In this document: positions 6,303 to 10,454 of the stretch, in pieces
Numbering within the stretch: the first letter of the stretch is position 1
Layout: each line of letters begins with the position of its first letter
Assembly (NCBI GenBank): GCA_964496245.1
Contig: CAZBZG010000167.1
Coordinates: forward strand, 1 to 10,454
DNA: 10,454 nt
Reading direction: 5' to 3'
Source: CAZBZG01 sp964496245
GTDB lineage: Bacteria > Planctomycetota > SZUA-567
The notes under the pieces: model-generated
Database searches by the model: none
What the model saw: the letters and a program-made list of their open reading frames with translations, nothing else
What the model was told of the DNA's origin: nothing
Position numbers and translations under genes: made by a program

Positions 6303-9197
6303 ATGCCGTATCGTTGCACATGGCTCTGCTGGGCGGTTGTACTGGCCTGTGGCGCCGCGGTTGGGGGCGAAGTCTATCGCACGGTCCCCGCCGTATCCGA
6401 GACGCCCGTGGCCGGGCACACGAACCTGCCCGAGGCCGAGATCCGCTTCTGGCGCGGGGCGGGGACGCTCTTCGTAAACGGCTCCCCTCACGTACGCATC
6501 GCCATCGCGAGCTCCAGCACGCACACCGCCTCGATTGCGGACAAGGTGGACTGCGGCATGCGGTTGGTAGAGACCAAGGACATCCACATCGGCAGCGAGC
6601 TCCTCATCGAGGAGTCCCGCGGCGAGCTTGATTTCGCGGTGACCAAGATCCTGGACGCCATTCCCGACGCCTACATCATCGTTCGACTCGCCGTGCAGCC
6701 CACGAACGCATTTCTCGAGGCCCACCCGGAGTCGCGCGTGACCGGCAGGAACGGCGAGACCGTGTTCCAGGAACGCTTCAACCGTTACTTCGCGGACGTG
6801 CCCAAGTACCGCCCGTCCTGGGCGAGCATCAAGTGGCGCAAGGCCGTGGACGGGCAGCTTCGCAGCCTCGTCTCGTACATATCTGCCCAACCCTATGCCA
6901 AGCACATTGTGGGCATCATGCTCGGTGGAGGACATACCAACGAATTTGACCAATGGTTCGGCGGGGAAGGCTGGCCAGGCGGGCTGGGCGGGGACTGGTG
7001 CGCAGAGTCGCAGGCGCGCTTTCGGCTGTGGCTGCGGGACAAATACGAGAACGACGTCGAGACTCTTCGCAAAGCGTGGGGGGATGCGACCGTGACCTTT
7101 GCGGACGCGAAGATCGATTTCTCGCGCAAGGGGCAGTCCCCTGCCCAGCGGGACTACCGCTCCTTCCATGGCCGTCAGATCCCGGAAACCATCGCTTCCT
7201 GGTGCCGGTCCGTCAAGCTCGCCAGCGGCAGGCGGTTGACCGCGGGCGCCCACCTCGCGGGCAGCAGGATCTTCTCCTCCCCCTACGTGGACTTCGGCGG
7301 CGGGCCGGGCACCTATTTCAACCGCGTGATCGGCGGCCACCGGCGCCTGGACTTCGAGGGCGAAAGCGTGCGGCGACACAAAAAGTGGTTCTTCGAGGAG
7401 ATGGACATCCGCACCTGCTTCTACGGGGGGGGGTGGTTCAACCGGTGCGACACCCTGGACAAGACGCTCGAGGTGCTCAAGCGCACGCACGCGCAGATCA
7501 CGACCGAGGCGGCGGGCGGCTACTGGTACGAGTTCCGCTCCGTGACCTACGCGCATCCCGCGATCTGGCGCCTCTTTCGCCGCCAGGCCGAGATCAGCGA
7601 GCTCCACGCCCTGGGCGACCGTTCCGTGCCCACGGACGTGTGCGTGATCGACACCTGGGCAGGAGACCTGCGCACCAATGTGCTCAGCCGGCTGGGCACA
7701 GCCTACCACAGCCTGCCCCTGGAGACCCTGGTGGAACAGGATCCAGGCACGCTGCCCTACAAGGTCTACATCTTCAACTCCGTGCCCGTGGTCACGACCG
7801 AGCAGCGCGACTTCCTCAAAGCTCACGTATTCGCCAGGGGCAACTGGTGCGTGTTCCTCCGACCCGTCGGCAGGCGCTGGCCCGGGGCAAAGACCGACGA
7901 CGCCCTGTCCAACAGCTTTGCCCTTCACGGCATCTCCCTCGCCCCCAATCGCGACAAGCGCGCGCGGGGGGCGGACACCCTGGTCCTGGCCGACGGCCAG
8001 CCGCTGCCGGATCTCACGGCCGACACGAACCTCGCCTCGTCCCGCGTGGACGACATGAACCACAAGCCCAAACACAAGCTCCGCGCGAGTCGCCCGACCG
8101 ACTGGACCGTGGTCCAGGACGACGAGGCCGTACCGCTCATGAACTGGAAGACGGGAGGCGTGGCGGCTGCGCTCAAGAAGCATGCGGACTGGACCGCGGT
8201 CTACATCCCGACGCTCAACATCAACCCCGCGGTCCTGCGCGCCGCGATCAAGGCGGGCGGCGCCCACCAGTATCTGGACAACGGCGACGACGTGATCTAC
8301 GCGGGCGGAAAGCTCCTCTCTTTCCATACGCGCAAGGACGGAATCCGCCGCATCCGCCTGCGGGAACCGGCCGACCTCTACGACCTGTACGAAGAGCGTT
8401 TCATCGGCCAAGGCAAGCAGATATACGAGGTGCCTATGCAAAAGCTGACCACGCGCCTCTTCTACCTTGGCGACCCCGTGGCAGCCCTCAAGACAATACG
8501 GCGCGATCTGGATGCCGAGATCCTGGCGCGCCGCTATGCTGTGCGGCGACGGGCGCGGAAGCGGTTGGAGGAACTGACTGCAGCGCCTGAAATCGGTCCC
8601 CATCCCCCCCTGATAAACGGCAAGATCCGGCACTGGCTCTTCCTGGGGCCGGTACTGGTGCCGGATGAGAAGGACTGGCTCGCCATGGAGCCACGCGTCC
8701 TCGCGCAAGACTGGCTCGAGGGAGGTGCGGCCGCGCTCGAACCTGCGCCCTTCAAGCAGGAGACCGTCAAGGCCACGGGCGAGGCCATTGGCTGGCGGCC
8801 GGTGTTTACGGGCGCGAGCCGGTTCTACGCGGCCGACTTCTACGAGCAGCCGGAGCGGCGCCTGGTCTTCTACGTGGCGACCTTTGTGCAGAGCGAGACA
8901 GGCGGGACCTACAACCTGCACCTGCGGACCGAGCGCGGGCACCAGCTCTATCTCGACGGCAAAAAGATCGGAGAGGCCCTGTACGGCAAACGACCGGCCG
9001 TGAACGGAAAGCGCTACAAGCCCTCCATCGATTTTCCGCTTTCGTTGGAAGCCAGCAAGCGCCATCGCCTGGTTATGAAGGTCTTCTCCGCCGGCGGTGG
9101 GAATACCGGGTGGCGGGCCAAGATCCAGCACCCGGACGGCCCGCCGGCGCCGGACGTCCGGGTCTTCTTCGCCGAGAAACGAGAGGAGGTGCCGTAA
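6303..9197 (+). CDS. GH42-like secreted glycosidase with additional C-terminal jelly-roll-like domain (964 aa)
   Basis: Residues 1-22 are an export signal (WLCWAVVLACGAAVGG); the VLAC is a poor lipobox because Leu sits at -2. A barrel domain spans about 45-430. GIMLGGGHTNEF (204-215) matches the place of the GH42 acid/base, with N213-E214 as the Asn-Glu pair, and is followed by the family-like ARFRLWLRDKYENDVETLRKAWG (two overlapping blocks, 238-260). WFFEEMDIRT (362-371) offers E365 or E366 as nucleophile, a plausible distance downstream. Residues about 440-600 resemble the GH42 trimerisation (glutamine-amidotransferase-like) domain, including YIFNSVPVVTTEQRDFLKAH. A small beta domain follows (about 660-722), then a region from 773 starting KIRHWLFLGPVLVPDE that resembles the jelly-roll/PA14-like modules common in PVC enzymes. 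It likely removes terminal sugars, such as galactosides, outside the cytoplasm; substrate is inferred only. One base separates its stop from the next start. Confidence 0.85.
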   Translation: MPYRCTWLCWAVVLACGAAVGGEVYRTVPAVSETPVAGHTNLPEAEIRFWRGAGTLFVNGSPHVRIAIASSSTHTASIADKVDCGMRLVETKDIHIGSELLIEESRGELDFAVTKILDAIPDAYIIVRLAVQPTNAFLEAHPESRVTGRNGETVFQERFNRYFADVPKYRPSWASIKWRKAVDGQLRSLVSYISAQPYAKHIVGIMLGGGHTNEFDQWFGGEGWPGGLGGDWCAESQARFRLWLRDKYENDVETLRKAWGDATVTFADAKIDFSRKGQSPAQRDYRSFHGRQIPETIASWCRSVKLASGRRLTAGAHLAGSRIFSSPYVDFGGGPGTYFNRVIGGHRRLDFEGESVRRHKKWFFEEMDIRTCFYGGGWFNRCDTLDKTLEVLKRTHAQITTEAAGGYWYEFRSVTYAHPAIWRLFRRQAEISELHALGDRSVPTDVCVIDTWAGDLRTNVLSRLGTAYHSLPLETLVEQDPGTLPYKVYIFNSVPVVTTEQRDFLKAHVFARGNWCVFLRPVGRRWPGAKTDDALSNSFALHGISLAPNRDKRARGADTLVLADGQPLPDLTADTNLASSRVDDMNHKPKHKLRASRPTDWTVVQDDEAVPLMNWKTGGVAAALKKHADWTAVYIPTLNINPAVLRAAIKAGGAHQYLDNGDDVIYAGGKLLSFHTRKDGIRRIRLREPADLYDLYEERFIGQGKQIYEVPMQKLTTRLFYLGDPVAALKTIRRDLDAEILARRYAVRRRARKRLEELTAAPEIGPHPPLINGKIRHWLFLGPVLVPDEKDWLAMEPRVLAQDWLEGGAAALEPAPFKQETVKATGEAIGWRPVFTGASRFYAADFYEQPERRLVFYVATFVQSETGGTYNLHLRTERGHQLYLDGKKIGEALYGKRPAVNGKRYKPSIDFPLSLEASKRHRLVMKVFSAGGGNTGWRAKIQHPDGPPAPDVRVFFAEKREEVP
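9184..9190 (+). promoter_or_regulatory. Ribosome binding site for the third paralogue
   Basis: AGGAGGT lies eight bases before the ATG at 9199, inside the last codons of the preceding gene. It favours this start over the internal ATGs at 9271, 9286 and 9292, which have weaker sites but would give a shorter, more standard signal peptide. Confidence 0.7.
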
Positions 9198-9198
9198 G

Positions 9199-10454
9199 AT
9201 GGACCGACAGCGCAGAGTCGAACACGTCGTTTCGTTTCGCACGCTGGCTCGCCGGGTATTGCAGTCTTCGATGGTCAGGCAGGGCATGACGATGTCCAGG
9301 ACCGCAGGTTGTCTGTTGCTGCTCTGGGCTCTTTCGGGCATGCACGGTCACGCGCTGGACCTCGGGAATGTGTCCCTGTATGCGCCCTTTGACAAGGACA
9401 CCAAGGCCGTGATCTGCCGGTCTCCGGGTACCGCTCTGGAGGTCGCGGGGAAGACCCGCCATGTGAAGGGGAAGCAGGGCGGAGCGCTGGAGCTGGGTGC
9501 GGGCGCCAAGGTGAGCTACGCGCTCGCCCGGAACTGGCCGGAAAAGGACAAGACGGTCGTCTTCTGGTTGAGCGGGGCGGACCTGCGGATCCCCAGGTTT
9601 GCGAAGGACAAATGGAATCTCTGTGTCCATGTACGCGAGAAGGACAAACGGGCGTTCTATGTCAACAGCAAGGAAGTGCCCGTCTCTGTCTTCGATCAGA
9701 TGATCGGGACGGAGGAAGCGCTCGTGATCCAGAACAGGCTGTCCCCGTCGCCTGTTGCCATCGATGAGTTCACGGTGTTCGACGCAGCTGCCGTGCAGTC
9801 GCAGATCGCATGCATGCGGGCGATCGGCCCCGTGGCCTACGCGCGGCAGGGGGAGTCTCAGGAAGAAGCCGAACAGGTGGACACCGAATCCACGGTGGAG
9901 AAAGGCATCCTGGGCATGCTGGACGAGAGCGACGAGAACGCGACGGATCTCCAGCTGGAAGACAACCGTGCCGGAGAGGAAGACCTGGACGCGGCATCCA
10001 CGCTCGAGGGCGTGAAGGCGCTGCAGCCGAAGATGCGGTTCTATCCGACGACCGATGTACTACGCGTCCAGGTGAAACTTCCCCGGGATCAGGAGATCGG
10101 AGGCCTTGGCGTCGTTGTGACGGCTTTGGAGCGGGGCAGGATCGCGGGGAAGACCGCGCTGGTTGCGGAAGAGGGCGGGCGTGTGGCACAGGCCCGGATG
10201 GCATTCCCAGATCTGCCGGATGGTTTCTATCAGGTGGCCTACCATCGGGAGGGCGACAAGCCCATCGCGAAGCCGGACTACTTCGAGAAGAAGGCGTATG
10301 ATTGGCAGGACAACGATTTGGGCAAGGCGGACCGCCTCTTGCCGCCGTGGACGCCTGTCGAGCTCGAGAAGCAGGAAGAGGGGCGGTTTCGTCTCAAGGC
10401 CTGGGGCCGGACCTACAGCTTTGCCCACGGGCTGCCTGTGAGCATCGAGACCGT
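9199..10454 (+). CDS. DUF6067-like secreted protein, 3'-truncated (N-terminal 418 residues)
   Basis: The frame stays open from the ATG at 9199 to the window end. A long basic N-terminal stretch (residues 1-35) precedes the hydrophobic CLLLLWALSG and a likely cleavage at GHA, giving a mature ALDLGNVSLY that parallels ALDLQDVSFH of the second gene. Residues about 54-200 are a short LamG-like domain (TVVFWLSG, 119-126; WNLCVHV, 139-145). Next is an acidic linker (about 218-270: 19 Asp/Glu and two Lys/Arg), a beta-sandwich (about 279-350), then the family signature NDLGKADRLLPPWTPV (372-387) and AWGRTYSF (401-408). These match NQLGAEDAVLHPWTPV and VWGRSYVL in the second gene, so the missing part should hold the catalytic region. 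One base after the upstream stop, with the ribosome binding site inside that gene, suggests co-translation. The glycosidase role is inferred. Confidence 0.84.
   Translation, partial: MDRQRRVEHVVSFRTLARRVLQSSMVRQGMTMSRTAGCLLLLWALSGMHGHALDLGNVSLYAPFDKDTKAVICRSPGTALEVAGKTRHVKGKQGGALELGAGAKVSYALARNWPEKDKTVVFWLSGADLRIPRFAKDKWNLCVHVREKDKRAFYVNSKEVPVSVFDQMIGTEEALVIQNRLSPSPVAIDEFTVFDAAAVQSQIACMRAIGPVAYARQGESQEEAEQVDTESTVEKGILGMLDESDENATDLQLEDNRAGEEDLDAASTLEGVKALQPKMRFYPTTDVLRVQVKLPRDQEIGGLGVVVTALERGRIAGKTALVAEEGGRVAQARMAFPDLPDGFYQVAYHREGDKPIAKPDYFEKKAYDWQDNDLGKADRLLPPWTPVELEKQEEGRFRLKAWGRTYSFAHGLPVSIET

Noticed and set aside
6255..9341. Very long open frame (1,028 codons) on the minus strand across the GH42-like gene
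   Set aside because: It mirrors a high-G+C coding gene with clear family motifs, and its own translation is rich in Arg, Ala, Gly, Pro and Val with no recognisable domain. It is the expected antisense shadow of biased codon use.

Overview
The window is a dense, single-strand (all +) run of six protein-coding genes, two of them cut by the window edges. Every gene whose start is visible encodes a predicted exported protein. Three genes (the partial first, the second, and the partial last) are paralogues of one large family that I recognise as the DUF6067-type 'glycoside hydrolase domain-containing' proteins. That family is known mainly from Kiritimatiellota, Lentisphaerae and Planctomycetes, so I infer a PVC-superphylum bacterium that feeds on polysaccharides. 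A run of 10 Ns suggests a scaffolded draft or metagenome assembly. No RNA gene, mobile element, CRISPR array or integration site was found.

Layout. 1-1435: C-terminal 477 residues of a DUF6067-like enzyme; no start lies in the window. 1485-4647: a nearly full-size paralogue with signal peptide, LamG-like lectin domain, beta-sandwich and glycosidase-like domains, interrupted by the N run at 3684-3693. 4644-5249: a 201-residue exported protein of unknown function, overlapping the previous stop as ATGA. 5246-6169: an exported jelly-roll/lectin-like protein, again joined by ATGA, with an odd C-terminal tail. 6170-6302: the longest non-coding stretch (133 bases), with a small hairpin and a ribosome binding site. 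6303-9197: a 964-residue GH42-like glycosidase with an extra C-terminal jelly-roll-like domain. 9199-10454: the N-terminal 418 residues of a third DUF6067-like protein, running off the window.

How the genes fit together. Tight spacing (49, -4, -4, 133 and 1 base) and a good ribosome binding site before each visible start suggest one or two transcripts. The products look like a secreted carbohydrate-degrading set: lectin-type modules to bind glycan, two or three related glycosidase-like enzymes, and a GH42-like exo-enzyme. The substrate cannot be read from the sequence. No sulfatase, transporter, regulator or SusC/D pair lies in this window, so any wider locus would have to be seen in flanking DNA. 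The most notable points are the three diverged paralogues side by side, the loss in the second paralogue of a paired-cysteine motif seen in the first, an acidic linker and a shortened lectin domain in the third, and the unexplained tail and spacer near 5980-6300.
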